Assembly: GCF_017876315.1 (NCBI RefSeq)
Contig: NZ_JAGINU010000001.1
Coordinates: forward strand, 2,418,001 to 2,482,000
Reading direction: 5' to 3'
Length of the DNA: 64,000 nucleotides
Origin: Pseudonocardia parietis
Lineage (GTDB): Bacteria; Actinomycetota; Actinomycetes; Mycobacteriales; Pseudonocardiaceae
The first letter of the stretch is position 1. Each line of letters starts with the position of its first letter. Both the position numbers and the translations under genes were made by a program. Positions 36,501 through 45,839 of the stretch are shown here, piece by piece. The notes under the pieces were generated by a model. That model did not search any database, was not told the origin of the DNA, and was given only the letters and a program-made list of their open reading frames with translations.

Positions 36501-36507
36501 CGGGCCC

Positions 36508-37314
36508 ATGGCGCGTGTGAAGGCGGGAGCGGCGGCGAACCCGGCACCTCCGACGGTGCAGCGGGTCCGCCTGCGGTTCGCCAAGCGCGGCCGCCTGCGT
36601 TTCCTGTCCCACCGCGACGTCGCCCGCAGCTTCGAACGTGCCGTGCGGCGAGCCGGTGTCCCCGTCTCGCACTCGCACGGGTTCAGCCCGCACCCGAGGC
36701 TGTCCTGGGTCGGAGCGGCGCCGACCGGCGCGGCGAGCGAGGCCGAGTACGTCGAGATGGGCCTCACCCGCGAGGTCGACCCCGCGCTGCTGTGCGAGGC
36801 GATGGACCGGGCGCTGCCCGACGGGCTGGACGTGCTGGAGGCGGTGGTCGCCGCACCGCCGGCACTGGCCGACCGGATCGACGCCGGCCGGTGGCGCCTC
36901 GAGGTTCGCGGGCTGCCCCACACGGCCGTCGAGGCGGCCGTCGCCGCGCTGCTGGCGCGGGACTCGGTCGTCGTGACGAGGGTCACCCCGTCGGGGCGCA
37001 AGGAGATCGACGTCCGCGCCGCCCTGGTGGGGCTGTCGATCGAGCCCCAGGTGGGTGACGACGCCGAGTCCTCGGCGGCGGGTTCGCCGGAAGCGGCTAC
37101 CGACTGTGCGATACTGACGGCGGTTGTTCGGCAGACGACACCGACCGTTCGACCCGACGACGTGCTGGGTGCGCTCAGCGTTGTCGCAGACCTGACGCCG
37201 CCGGTACCGGTGACGGCCACCCGGTTGGCGCAGGGGCTGCTCGACGACGGGGGCGCTCTGGTGGATCCGCTCGGTGCGGTACCGGTGACCCGGGACCGAT
37301 CGGCCGGATTCTGA
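36508..37314 (+). CDS. TIGR03936 / DUF2344 radical SAM-linked protein
   Basis: 268 aa. The N-terminal block VRLRFAKRGRLRFLSHRDVARSF followed by SHSHGFSPHPRLSW and GAASEAEYVEM is the DUF2344 signature. It normally accompanies the TIGR03960 radical SAM protein and often precedes the RNase E/G gene, as here. The end (after about 180) is variable. Function unknown; co-occurrence with RNase E/G and L21/L27 genes suggests a role in ribosome or RNA maturation, which is inference only. Confidence 0.9.
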   Translation: MARVKAGAAANPAPPTVQRVRLRFAKRGRLRFLSHRDVARSFERAVRRAGVPVSHSHGFSPHPRLSWVGAAPTGAASEAEYVEMGLTREVDPALLCEAMDRALPDGLDVLEAVVAAPPALADRIDAGRWRLEVRGLPHTAVEAAVAALLARDSVVVTRVTPSGRKEIDVRAALVGLSIEPQVGDDAESSAAGSPEAATDCAILTAVVRQTTPTVRPDDVLGALSVVADLTPPVPVTATRLAQGLLDDGGALVDPLGAVPVTRDRSAGF

Positions 37315-37357
37315 CGCGGACGGCGCACATGCCGCCGGAACGCCGTCGAGGCACCAT

Positions 37358-37373
37358 CCCCGGATTCCCGGGG
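37358..37373 (+). other. Short hairpin between the DUF2344 gene and rne/rng
   Basis: CCCCGG (37358-37363), loop ATTC, CCGGGG (37368-37373). There is no U-tract; it may be a weak terminator or part of the RNase gene leader (37315-37484), in which nothing else was recognised. Confidence 0.35.
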
Positions 37374-37484
37374 CAGCGACACCAGGTGTGCCGCACCGCG
37401 CACCCGCGCGAGCTGCGGAACGATAACGCGCAAGGTCCCTGCGCGGCCGCCTCCCACTGAGGCGCCCGGGGGCGAAGGAGCTGA

Positions 37485-40400
37485 ATGTCCGTGAACGACG
37501 CGCCCGCCGGTGACACCGGCGGGCTCTCCGGTGAGCCCGCCCCCCACTCCGACCTCCCGGAGAAGATGCGGGTGCACGCCCTGGCGAAACTGCTCGGCAG
37601 GGCCAGCAGGGACGTCCTCGGTGCCCTGGCCACGCTCGGCCAGGACGTCCGCAGCGTCCAGTCCAACATCACCCGTGCGACGGCCGAGCAGGTCGTCGCG
37701 GCCCTGGCCCCCGTGACCACCGGGGCGGGTTCGCAGGCGGCCCCGAGCGGAGAGCCCGAGCCGGAGACCCCGGCTCAGGAGCCCCCGGCTCAGGAGTCTC
37801 CGGCTCAGGAGCCCCCAGCTCAGGAGTCTCCGGCTCAGGAGCCTCCGGCCCGGGAGACCCGGCGCGGCCGGGGCACCGCGGGGCACGACCCGTTCGCCGG
37901 GAACACCACCGCGCCGGCCGCCGCAGGCGCCCCGGCCGAGACGCCGTCGGCCGGGCTCACACCCGTCTTCGCCGTCCCGATGTTCCAGGCCCCGACGACG
38001 CCGGCCACCCCGGTCACGCCCGCCGCGCCGGCCACGGGACCCGGTGACAGCGACGGCGACGGCGACGGCGAGGAGACCGCGGAGAGCGGTGGTGGCCGGA
38101 GGGGCCGCAAGAGCCGGCGCCGCAAGCCCGCCACCGAGCAGTCGGCCGCTGATCAGGTCACCACCGGGCAGTCCACCACCGGGCAGTCCACCACCGGGCA
38201 GTCCGGCACCGGGCAGTCCGGCACCGGGCAGTCCGGCACCGAGCAGTCCGCTGCAGGGCAGTCTGCGGCCGACCGGCCGGCCACCGATCAGCCCGTCACC
38301 GGGCAGCGTGCCGCCGAGCAGTCGTCCACGGACCGGTCCTTCACGGACCGGTCGTCCACCGAGCAGTCGTCCACCGAGCAGTCGTCCCCCGACTCGGAGG
38401 ACGACGCCGACGACGACGAGGGCAACCGCAGGCGGCGCCGCCGGGGCCGTCGCGGTCGCGGCCGGGGCAAAGGCGGCGACGAGCAGGGCGACTCCGACAC
38501 CGACTCCGACTCCGACAGTGAGTCGGATTCCGACGACGAGGACTCCGACGACCGGTCGGACGGGGACTCCTCGCAGGACGAGGCCGACGGCGACTCCGAC
38601 GGCGGGGGTGACGAGCAGTCGTCCGGCGGATCCCGCCGGCGCCGTCGTCGCCGTCGTCGCGGGGGCACCGAGGTCGAGGACCGCTCCGAGGACGACCCGC
38701 CGAACACCGTCACGAAGGTCCGTGAGGTCCGCGAGGCCCGCACCGAGTCCGCGGGCGACGGCGTTCAGAGCGTCCGCGGGTCCACCCGGCTCGAGGCCAA
38801 GCGTCAGCGCCGCCGGGACGGCCGGGACGCCGGTCGCCGGCGTCCGCCGATCCTGTCCGAGTCCGAGTTCCTGGCCCGCCGGGAGTCCGTCGACCGGCAG
38901 ATGGTGATCCGCCAGCTGGCCGACCGCACCGAGATCGGGGTGCTGGAGGACGACGTCCTCGTCGAGCACTTCATCACCGGCGGCAACTCCGGGTCGTCGA
39001 TGGTCGGCAACATCTACCTCGGCCGCGTGCAGAACGTGCTGCCCTCGATGGAGGCGGCGTTCGTCGACATCGGCCGCGGCCGCAACGCGGTGCTCTACGC
39101 CGGTGAGGTCAACTGGGACGCGGCGGGCCTCAACGGCAAGGCCCGCAAGATCGAGCAGGCGCTGTCGTCCGGCGACCAGGTGCTGGTGCAGGTCACGAAG
39201 GACCCGGTCGGGCACAAGGGCGCCCGGCTGACCACGCAGATCTCGCTCGCCGGCCGGTTCCTGGTCTACGTGCCCGCCGGTGGCGCGGCCGGGATCTCCC
39301 GCAAGCTGCCCGACACCGAGCGCAAGCGGTTGAAGGAGATGCTGAAGGAGATCGTCCCGTCCGAGGCCGGGGTGATCATCCGGACCGCGTCCGAGGGCGT
39401 CTCGCACGAGTCCCTGGAGCGTGACGTCCGCCGGCTGCAGGCGCAGTGGGCGGTGGTCAAGGAGAAGTCCGAGAAGACCGGTCCCGGCGCGCCGAAGGCC
39501 CCGACGCTCCTCTACGAGGAGCCGGACATGCTGGTCAAGGTCGTCCGCGACCAGTTCAACGAGGACTTCACGAAGCTGACCGTCTCCGGCGCCGACGCCT
39601 GGGACACCGTCTTCGGGTACGTGCAGCACGTCGCGCCCGAGCTGGCCGACCGGATGCACCGGCACACCGGCCCGTCCGACGTGTTCACCGACAACCGGAT
39701 CGACGAGCAGTTGCTCAAGGCGCTGGACCGGAAGGTGTGGCTGCCGTCGGGCGGCACGCTGGTGATCGACCGGACCGAGGCGATGACCGTCGTCGACGTC
39801 AACACCGGCAAGTTCACCGGCTCCGGGGGCAACCTCGAGGAGACCGTCACGCGGAACAACCTGGAGGCGGCGGAGGAGATCGTCCGCCAGCTCCGGCTCC
39901 GCGACATCGGCGGGATCATCGTCGTCGACTTCATCGACATGGTCCTGGAGGCCAACCGGGACCTGGTGCTGCGCCGGCTCACCGAGTGCCTGGCCCGCGA
40001 CCGCACCCGCCACCAGGTGGCCGAGGTGACGTCGCTGGGCCTGGTGCAGATGACCCGGAAGCGGGTCGGCGGCGGGTTGCTGGAGCACTTCTCCACTCCC
40101 TGCGAGCACTGCAGGGGCCGCGGGGTGATCGTCTCGACGGAGACGGCCGCGGACCACTCCCACGGTGGTGGCCGGGGGAACGGCGGCGGCAACGCGAACG
40201 ACAACGGCGCTGGTGACGGCGGTGGACGTCGTCGGCGTCGCCGCGGCGGCGGCGGCAACGGTGACGGCGACACCGGGCCGAACGACGGCCCGGACGCCGG
40301 CGGCCCGGAGCACAACGGATCCGAGCGCAACGGCCACGCCGACCGCGCCGTGGACACCTCCTCGGCCGCCGCGGGCGTCGCCGCTGTCGCCGCCGGACGA

Positions 40401-41066
40401 GCGGTCAAGGGCGACGACGGCGCGGTCGCCGGTAGCGAGGTCCCCGCCACGGGAGGCCCCGCCACGGAGAGCCCGGCATCCGCCGGCACGGAGGACACGC
40501 GTCCCGCCGCCACGGAGGGCGCTTCACCCGCCCGCACGGACGAGACGGTGCCCGCGACCGCGGACAGCACGGTCGTCGACGCCGCGCCCGCACCCGAGCC
40601 GAGCCGTGACCCCGACGACGGCACGGCCGTCGCCGAGCCGGTCGGCAGGCTGACCGGCACCGCGGCGCCGCACACCGGGCGTGCCCCGGCCGAGCCGACC
40701 ACGGCCGGCAGCCTCGAGCCCGCCGTGGCCGACACGGCCGGTGCCGCCCCGGTGGCCGGGGACGCCACGGTCGTGGGGTCCACTGCCGTGGACTCGGCCG
40801 GGACCGCGCCGGGCACTCCGGCGGACGAGGCCCCGGCGCCGCGCCGGCGCCGGGTCAGCCGGTCGGCCGGTGCACCGCGCACGAGCGCCGAGCCGGTCGT
40901 CATCACCACCCCCGCCCAGGGCGAGGACACCCCGGCCCCGGCACCGGAGGGCGCGGACACCCCGGCCGTCCCGGCGCAGCCGGAGCCGGCCGCGGTCGTC
41001 TCCCAGCCCCGCCGCCGGCGCCGGTCGGCGTCGCGCCCCGCGGGGCCGCCCCAGGACGGGGGGTGA
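37485..41066 (+). CDS. rne: Ribonuclease E/G family endoribonuclease with long disordered arms
   Basis: 1193 aa. The conserved catalytic core is central: MVIRQLADRTEIGVLEDDVL near 474, S1 RNA-binding domain at GNIYLGRVQNVLPSMEAAFV near 508, DNase I-like catalytic Asp in MTVVDVNTGKFTG (about 768) and IIVVDFIDMV (about 815), and the zinc-link Cys pair in CEHCRGRG (about 873). The 460-residue N-terminal arm contains AQESPAQEPP repeats, STTGQ/GTGQ repeats, a basic RRRRRGRRGRGRGKG stretch and a long Asp/Ser acidic run; the 300-residue C-terminal arm is also disordered. Such arms scaffold the RNA degradosome in actinomycetes. ATG 37485 or GTG 37491 may be the start. Confidence 0.94.
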   Translation: MSVNDAPAGDTGGLSGEPAPHSDLPEKMRVHALAKLLGRASRDVLGALATLGQDVRSVQSNITRATAEQVVAALAPVTTGAGSQAAPSGEPEPETPAQEPPAQESPAQEPPAQESPAQEPPARETRRGRGTAGHDPFAGNTTAPAAAGAPAETPSAGLTPVFAVPMFQAPTTPATPVTPAAPATGPGDSDGDGDGEETAESGGGRRGRKSRRRKPATEQSAADQVTTGQSTTGQSTTGQSGTGQSGTGQSGTEQSAAGQSAADRPATDQPVTGQRAAEQSSTDRSFTDRSSTEQSSTEQSSPDSEDDADDDEGNRRRRRRGRRGRGRGKGGDEQGDSDTDSDSDSESDSDDEDSDDRSDGDSSQDEADGDSDGGGDEQSSGGSRRRRRRRRRGGTEVEDRSEDDPPNTVTKVREVREARTESAGDGVQSVRGSTRLEAKRQRRRDGRDAGRRRPPILSESEFLARRESVDRQMVIRQLADRTEIGVLEDDVLVEHFITGGNSGSSMVGNIYLGRVQNVLPSMEAAFVDIGRGRNAVLYAGEVNWDAAGLNGKARKIEQALSSGDQVLVQVTKDPVGHKGARLTTQISLAGRFLVYVPAGGAAGISRKLPDTERKRLKEMLKEIVPSEAGVIIRTASEGVSHESLERDVRRLQAQWAVVKEKSEKTGPGAPKAPTLLYEEPDMLVKVVRDQFNEDFTKLTVSGADAWDTVFGYVQHVAPELADRMHRHTGPSDVFTDNRIDEQLLKALDRKVWLPSGGTLVIDRTEAMTVVDVNTGKFTGSGGNLEETVTRNNLEAAEEIVRQLRLRDIGGIIVVDFIDMVLEANRDLVLRRLTECLARDRTRHQVAEVTSLGLVQMTRKRVGGGLLEHFSTPCEHCRGRGVIVSTETAADHSHGGGRGNGGGNANDNGAGDGGGRRRRRRGGGGNGDGDTGPNDGPDAGGPEHNGSERNGHADRAVDTSSAAAGVAAVAAGRAVKGDDGAVAGSEVPATGGPATESPASAGTEDTRPAATEGASPARTDETVPATADSTVVDAAPAPEPSRDPDDGTAVAEPVGRLTGTAAPHTGRAPAEPTTAGSLEPAVADTAGAAPVAGDATVVGSTAVDSAGTAPGTPADEAPAPRRRRVSRSAGAPRTSAEPVVITTPAQGEDTPAPAPEGADTPAVPAQPEPAAVVSQPRRRRRSASRPAGPPQDGG

Positions 41067-41091
41067 GTGCGGCCCCGATAGTGGGGTCGCG

Positions 41092-41097
41092 TACCCT
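41092..41097 (+). promoter_or_regulatory. Candidate -10 of the rplU-rpmA-obg operon
   Basis: TACCCT, 25 bases after the rne stop. It predicts a leader of about 130 nt before rplU. Confidence 0.5.
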
Positions 41098-41127
41098 TGA
41101 CCGACAGAAGCCACGCCTCTGTACTCA

Positions 41128-41213
41128 GAAATCTGGGGGCGGTGGCGTGCGCGCCGGGTACCGGCGCGAGCTGTGAGAGACCCGTGCGCGCTCTAGCGAG
41201 TGCCCCCGATTTC
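41128..41213 (+). promoter_or_regulatory. Structured 5' leader of rplU (candidate L21 autoregulatory element)
   Basis: GAAATC-T-GGGGGC (41128-41140) pairs with GCCCCCGATTTC (41202-41213): a 12-bp stem with one bulged T, enclosing about 60 bases that hold a further GC-rich stem (CCGGGTACCGG). The closing arm ends just before AGGAG (41215-41219), the rplU ribosome-binding site. Ribosomal proteins often control their own operon through such leaders; here that is inference from structure and position. Confidence 0.5.
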
Positions 41214-41232
41214 CAGGAGTCGTGCGTCAGCG

Positions 41233-41538
41233 ATGTACGCGATTGTCAAGACCGGCGGCAAGCAGTACAAGGTAGCCGTCGAGGACAAGGTCACCGTCGA
41301 GAAGATCGACGGTGAGCCCGGCGCCGAGATCAGTCTGCCTGCGGTGCTGCTCGTCGACGGCGACCAGGTGACCACCGACGTCGCCGGCCTCACCTCCGCG
41401 GTGACGGCCACGGTCGTCGAGCACACCAAGGGTCCCAAGATCCGGATCCACAAGTTCAAGAACAAGACCGGGTACCACAAGCGTCAGGGCCACCGCCAGC
41501 CGCTGACGACGGTCCAGGTCACCGCGATCGGCAAGTAA
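41233..41538 (+). CDS. rplU: 50S ribosomal protein L21
   Basis: 101 aa, full length. [20 protein letters not shown] at the start and the C-terminal [20 protein letters not shown] block that contacts 23S rRNA are intact. AGGAG lies 13-18 bases before ATG. rpmA follows after 11 bases, the universal L21-L27 order. Confidence 0.98.
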   Translation: MYAIVKTGGKQYKVAVEDKVTVEKIDGEPGAEISLPAVLLVDGDQVTTDVAGLTSAVTATVVEHTKGPKIRIHKFKNKTGYHKRQGHRQPLTTVQVTAIGK

Positions 41539-41549
41539 GGAGCCGCGTC

Positions 41550-41807
41550 ATGGCACACAAGAAGGGTGCATCCAGCTCCCGCAACGGTCGCGACTCCAAC
41601 GCCCAGTACCTGGGCGTGAAGCGCTTCGGCGGCCAGACGGTCAAGGCCGGCGAGATCCTCATCCGCCAGCGTGGCACCAGCACCCACCCGGGTGTCAACG
41701 TCGGACGGGGCAACGACGACACGTTGTACGCCCTCGCCGCCGGCACCGTGCAGTTCGGTGCCAAGCGCGGTCGCAAGACCGTCAACATCGTGCCGGTCGA
41801 GGTCTGA
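41550..41807 (+). CDS. rpmA: 50S ribosomal protein L27
   Basis: 85 aa, full length. The N-terminus [20 protein letters not shown] reaches the peptidyl-transferase centre in the family; it begins directly with AHKKG and so needs no protease-processed leader, unlike in Firmicutes. AAGGAG precedes the ATG. Confidence 0.98.
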   Translation: MAHKKGASSSRNGRDSNAQYLGVKRFGGQTVKAGEILIRQRGTSTHPGVNVGRGNDDTLYALAAGTVQFGAKRGRKTVNIVPVEV

Positions 41808-41832
41808 GCGACCCGCCAGCACAGCGACGCCG

Positions 41833-41867
41833 ACGGCGGGTCACCCCGGTAACGGGGGGCCCGCCGT
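41833..41867 (+). terminator. Hairpin between rpmA and obg
   Basis: ACGGCGGG (41833-41840) and CCCGCCGT (41860-41867) with an inner CCCC / GGGG stem, followed by TCGTCGTC. A partial terminator that would lower obg relative to the ribosomal proteins. Confidence 0.65.
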
Positions 41868-41904
41868 TCGTCGTCTGAAGACTTCCAGCCGAAGGAGCAC
41901 CGTC

Positions 41905-43407
41905 ATGTCCCGGTTCGTCGACCGCGTCGTGTTGCATGCGACCGCGGGGGCCGGGGGCAACGGCTGCGCCTCGGTGCACCGCGAGAAGTTCAAGCCGCTC
42001 GGCGGCCCCGACGGGGGCAACGGCGGCCGGGGCGGCTCGATCGTCCTCGTCGTCGATCCCGGCGTGCACACGCTGCTCGACTACCACCACCGCCCGCACG
42101 CCACCGCGAAGAGCGGTACCCAGGGCCAGGGTTCGTTCAAGAACGGGGCGAACGCGCCCGACCTGGAGCTGCGCGTCCCCGACGGCACGGTGGTCCTCGA
42201 CGCCGACGGCGAGATCGTCGCCGACCTGGTCGGCGCGGGCACCCGGTTCGTCGCCGCCGAGGGTGGCCGGGGCGGGCTCGGCAACGCGGCGCTGGCCTCG
42301 GCCGCGCGCAAGGCACCCGGGTTCGCGTTGCTCGGCGAGCCGGGCGACGAGATCAACTACACCCTCGAGCTGCGGTCGCTGGCCGACGTCGGGCTGGTCG
42401 GATTCCCGAGCGCCGGCAAGTCCTCGCTGGTCGCGGCGCTCTCCGCGGCCCGGCCGAAGATCGCCGACTACCCGTTCACGACGCTCGTCCCGCAGCTCGG
42501 TGTGGTCAGCGCGGGCGATGACACGTTCACCGTGGCCGACGTGCCCGGACTGATCCCCGGAGCGGCCGGCGGGCGCGGGCTCGGCCTGGAGTTCCTCCGG
42601 CACGTCGAGCGGTGCTCGGTGCTGGTACACGTCGTCGACTGCGCGACCTTCGAGACCGAGCGCGACCCGGTGTCCGACATCGAGGCGCTGGAGACCGAGC
42701 TCGCCCACTACGCCGACATGCTCGGCACCAGCGCGCTGGGGGAGCGGCTCGACCAGCGCCCGCGGCTGATCGCCCTGAACAAGATCGACGTCCCGGACGC
42801 CGCCGACCTGGTCGACATGGTCCGCGAGGACCTGACCGAGCGGTTCGGCTGGCCGGTCCTCCCGATCTCCACCGCGTCCCGGTCCGGGCTGCGTGAGCTG
42901 ACGTTCGCGATGTCCGAGCGGGTCACCGCGGGCCGCGCCACGAACCCCGAGGCGGAGCCGACCCGCGTCGTCATCCGGCCGCGGGCCGTCGACGACTCCG
43001 GCTTCACGATCGAGCCCGACACCGAGCTCGACGGGGGGTTCGTCGTGCGCGGCGAGCGGCCCGAGCGCTGGATCCGGCAGACCGACTTCGAGAACGACGA
43101 GGCCATCGGCTACCTGGCCGACCGGCTCGCCCGGCTCGGGGTGGAGGAGAAGCTGGCGAAGGCCGGTGCCGTGCCCGGCTGCCCGGTCACGATCGGCGGC
43201 GTCACCTTCGACTGGGAGCCGTCCACCCCGGCGGGGATCGCGGCGCTGCTCACCGGCCGGGGGACCGACGTCCGGCTGGAGAAGAGCAACGAGCGGGTCG
43301 GTGCGGACGAGCGCAAGCGTGCCCGGGCCGCGCGCCGCGCGCACCTGTCCGACGCCGAGCTCGCGGCCGGCGCGTACTACGCCTCGGACCGCGAGCTCGA
43401 CGAGTGA
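41905..43407 (+). CDS. obgE: Obg/CgtA GTPase
   Basis: 500 aa. The glycine-rich Obg domain is at 1-160 ([32 protein letters not shown]). The G domain begins with G1 in [11 protein letters not shown] near 170, then [11 protein letters not shown] (G3) and LNKIDVP (G4). A C-terminal OCT domain follows near 365, and a basic tail of about 60 residues ([13 protein letters not shown]) ends the protein, as in actinomycetes. It is a large-subunit assembly and stress GTPase. GAAGGAG precedes the ATG at 41905. Confidence 0.97.
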   Translation: MSRFVDRVVLHATAGAGGNGCASVHREKFKPLGGPDGGNGGRGGSIVLVVDPGVHTLLDYHHRPHATAKSGTQGQGSFKNGANAPDLELRVPDGTVVLDADGEIVADLVGAGTRFVAAEGGRGGLGNAALASAARKAPGFALLGEPGDEINYTLELRSLADVGLVGFPSAGKSSLVAALSAARPKIADYPFTTLVPQLGVVSAGDDTFTVADVPGLIPGAAGGRGLGLEFLRHVERCSVLVHVVDCATFETERDPVSDIEALETELAHYADMLGTSALGERLDQRPRLIALNKIDVPDAADLVDMVREDLTERFGWPVLPISTASRSGLRELTFAMSERVTAGRATNPEAEPTRVVIRPRAVDDSGFTIEPDTELDGGFVVRGERPERWIRQTDFENDEAIGYLADRLARLGVEEKLAKAGAVPGCPVTIGGVTFDWEPSTPAGIAALLTGRGTDVRLEKSNERVGADERKRARAARRAHLSDAELAAGAYYASDRELDE

Positions 43408-43414
43408 CCGGGGC

Positions 43415-44530
43415 ATGACCTCCACCAGATCCGCGATCGGTGGCGCCCGGCGGATCGTCGTCAAGGTCGGCTCCTCGTCGCTCACGAGCCTCACCGGTGG
43501 GCTGGACCCGGCCCGGCTCGACTCGCTCGTCGACGCCCTGATGGCCCGGCGGGAGGCCGGCAGCCAGGTCGTGCTCGTCTCCTCGGGTGCGATCGCGGCC
43601 GGGCTCGCCCCGCTGCAGCTGCGCAAGCGGCCCCGCGACCTCGCCACCCAGCAGGCCGCGGCGTCGGTCGGTCAGCTGCTGCTGGCGCACGCCTACTCGG
43701 CGTCGTTCGCCCGGTTCGGCCAGGGCATCGGGCAGGTGCTGCTGACCGCGGACGACATGATCCGCCGGTCCAACTACCGCAACGCCCAGCGCACCCTGGA
43801 ACGGCTGCTGCAGCTCGGGTCGCTGCCGGTGGTGAACGAGAACGACACCGTCGCCACCGCCGAGATCCGGGTCGGCGACAACGACCGGCTCGCCGCGCTC
43901 GTCGCACACATCGTCGGCGCGGACGCCCTGGTGCTCCTCTCCGACGTCGACGGGCTCTACGACGGGGACCCGCTCGACCCCGGATCGTCGCTGATCAGCG
44001 AGGTGGACGACCCGTCGGAGCTGGCCGGGGTCAGCGTCACCCGGCCCGGCTCGGGGCTGGGTACCGGCGGGATGGCCACCAAGGTCACCGCCGCGGCGAT
44101 GGCGTCGGCGGCCGGGATCCCGGTGCTGCTGAGCACCGCGGAGGAGACAGCGGCCGCGGTGGACACCGGGCCGGACGGCCCGAAGGTCGGTACCGCGTTC
44201 CGGGCGTCCGGGCGGCGGATGAGCGCCCGCCGGTTCTGGCTGCGGCACGCCGCCGACGTCCGCGGTGCCCTCGACCTCGACGAGGGTGCGGTCGAGGCCG
44301 TGCGCACGCGGCGCCGGTCGCTGCTCGCGGCCGGGGTGCACGGGGTCTCCGGGGATTTCGTCGCCGGTGACGTCGTCGAGCTGCTCGCCCCGCACGGCCG
44401 GGCGATCGCCCGCGGCGTCGTGTCCTACGACGCGACCGAGCTGCCCTCGATGATCGGCAGGCGGACCCGGGAACTGCCGCCCGAACAGCGCCGCGAGCTC
44501 GTGCACGCCGATGACCTGGTCACGATGTGA
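43415..44530 (+). CDS. proB: Glutamate 5-kinase
   Basis: 371 aa. The amino-acid kinase fold has VVKVGSSSLTS at the N-terminus, VLVSSGAIAAG, NENDTVAT and DVDGLYDGDP, and GSGLGTGGMATKV for nucleotide binding; a PUA domain ends the protein (about 275-371). First step of proline synthesis, feedback-inhibited by proline in the family. The ATG is 8 bases after the obg stop, so it is co-transcribed. proA, normally next, is absent from the window. Confidence 0.97.
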   Translation: MTSTRSAIGGARRIVVKVGSSSLTSLTGGLDPARLDSLVDALMARREAGSQVVLVSSGAIAAGLAPLQLRKRPRDLATQQAAASVGQLLLAHAYSASFARFGQGIGQVLLTADDMIRRSNYRNAQRTLERLLQLGSLPVVNENDTVATAEIRVGDNDRLAALVAHIVGADALVLLSDVDGLYDGDPLDPGSSLISEVDDPSELAGVSVTRPGSGLGTGGMATKVTAAAMASAAGIPVLLSTAEETAAAVDTGPDGPKVGTAFRASGRRMSARRFWLRHAADVRGALDLDEGAVEAVRTRRRSLLAAGVHGVSGDFVAGDVVELLAPHGRAIARGVVSYDATELPSMIGRRTRELPPEQRRELVHADDLVTM

Positions 44531-44534
44531 CTCC

Positions 44535-44573
44535 TGAGTGGTCCTCAGGGTTCGGGCCCTGGTAACCCACTCA
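44535..44573 (+). terminator. Terminator after proB
   Basis: TGAGTGG (44535-44541) pairs with CCACTCA (44567-44573); inside, CAGGG pairs with CCCTG (44546-44550 and 44557-44561). It starts 5 bases after the proB stop. Confidence 0.75.
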
Positions 44574-44591
44574 CGGGCCCGAAGGCCCACA

Positions 44592-45836
44592 ATGGCCGGT
44601 ATGCCGACGGCCGAGAGCGCCGAGGACGGGGCGACCGCCGAGGCCCGCGCGCAGCTGGTCGCCGACCTGGTGCGGGAGGGGCGGGTGCACAGCCCGCGGA
44701 TCCGAGCCGCGCTGGAGGCGGTGCCGCGCCACCTGTTCCTGCCCGGCCACGACCCGGCCACCGCCTACGCCGACGAGGCCGTCCCGATCAAGAGCGACGG
44801 CGGGGTCACCGTCAGCTCGGTGTCCCAGCCGTCGATGGTGGCGATCATGCTGGAGCAGCTCGACGCCGCCCCGGGGCACCGCGTGCTGGAGATCGGCGCC
44901 GGGGCCGGGTGGAACGCGGGACTGCTCGCACACGTCGTCGGGCCGGACGGCGCGGTGACCACCGTGGACATCGACGACGACCTGGTCGCCGGCGCCCGGG
45001 CCAACCTGGCCGCGGCCGGGGTGGACGGCGTCGAGACCGTGATCGCGGACGGCGCGGGCGGTCACCCGGGATCGGCGCCCTACGACCGGATCGAGCTGAC
45101 CGTCGGCTCGACCGGTGTCCGGCCGGAGTGGGTGGCGCAGCTGGTTCCCGGCGGCCGGTTGGTGCTCCCGCTGACCGTGCGCGGCAGCCAGCTGTCGGTG
45201 GCGTTCGCGCTCACCGGGCCGGGCCGGCTGAGCTCCACCTCGGTGCGCAGCTGCGCGTTCGTCCGGCTGCGCGGCGCGGGGGCGGATCCCGGTGCGGACG
45301 CGGTGCTCCCCGGCTGCGGGTGGACGGTCCAGTCCGCGGGTCCGGGGGCCGGGCCCGCCGGCCTGCGGACACTGGAACGGGCGGTGCGCGAGCCCGGCGA
45401 GGATCGGCCGTCCCCGGCACCCGGTTCGGTGTCGGATCTCTGGGACGGGCTCGGGTTGTGGTGCGCGCTGGCCGACCCGGCCGTCGTCCGACTGTTCGGC
45501 CCGTCCGGGCCCGGGCTCGCCGCGGCACTGTTCCCGCTGGCCGGGGCGCGGGCCGGGCTCGGTCTCACCGGCCACGACGGGTGCGCGGTGCTGCTCGCCG
45601 AGCCCGCGGCCACGATCCGGTCGTTCGGGCCCGGCGCCGGTGCTGCCGCCGACCGGCTCGGCGCGCTGATCGAGGACTGGGTCGCCGCCGGCCGTCCGCA
45701 CGCCGCTGACCTGCGCATCGACGCCGTCGTCCCCGCGCTCGCCGTCGCGCCCGGACCGGGACCGGACGCCGACCGGGAGATCATCGACAGCGCGGGGACC
45801 CGGCTGCGCCTGTCGTGGGACACCGGGCGCGGCTGA
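44592..45836 (+). CDS. Protein-L-isoaspartate O-methyltransferase-like protein with extra C-terminal domain
   Basis: 414 aa. The first 220 residues match PCMT: IRAALEAVPRHLFLPGHDPATAY, then SVSQPSMVAIMLEQL, motif I VLEIGAGAGWNAGLLAHVVG and the domain ending LVPGGRLVLPLTVRG. The remaining 190 residues are an Ala/Gly-rich domain that classical 200-aa Pcm lacks; similar long forms in actinomycetes modify peptide natural products. No precursor peptide is seen nearby. ATG 44592 or 44601. Confidence 0.82.
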   Translation: MAGMPTAESAEDGATAEARAQLVADLVREGRVHSPRIRAALEAVPRHLFLPGHDPATAYADEAVPIKSDGGVTVSSVSQPSMVAIMLEQLDAAPGHRVLEIGAGAGWNAGLLAHVVGPDGAVTTVDIDDDLVAGARANLAAAGVDGVETVIADGAGGHPGSAPYDRIELTVGSTGVRPEWVAQLVPGGRLVLPLTVRGSQLSVAFALTGPGRLSSTSVRSCAFVRLRGAGADPGADAVLPGCGWTVQSAGPGAGPAGLRTLERAVREPGEDRPSPAPGSVSDLWDGLGLWCALADPAVVRLFGPSGPGLAAALFPLAGARAGLGLTGHDGCAVLLAEPAATIRSFGPGAGAAADRLGALIEDWVAAGRPHAADLRIDAVVPALAVAPGPGPDADREIIDSAGTRLRLSWDTGRG

Positions 45837-45839
45837 GGC

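Noticed and set aside
34045..36507. Long plus-strand open frame leading into the DUF2344 gene
   Set aside because: It is the complement of the SARP-like and methyltransferase genes; only the part from 36508 is real.
36399..40337. 1312-aa minus-strand open frame opposite the RNase E/G gene
   Set aside because: GC-codon shadow of the repeat-rich RNase gene; Ala/Gly/Val low complexity only.
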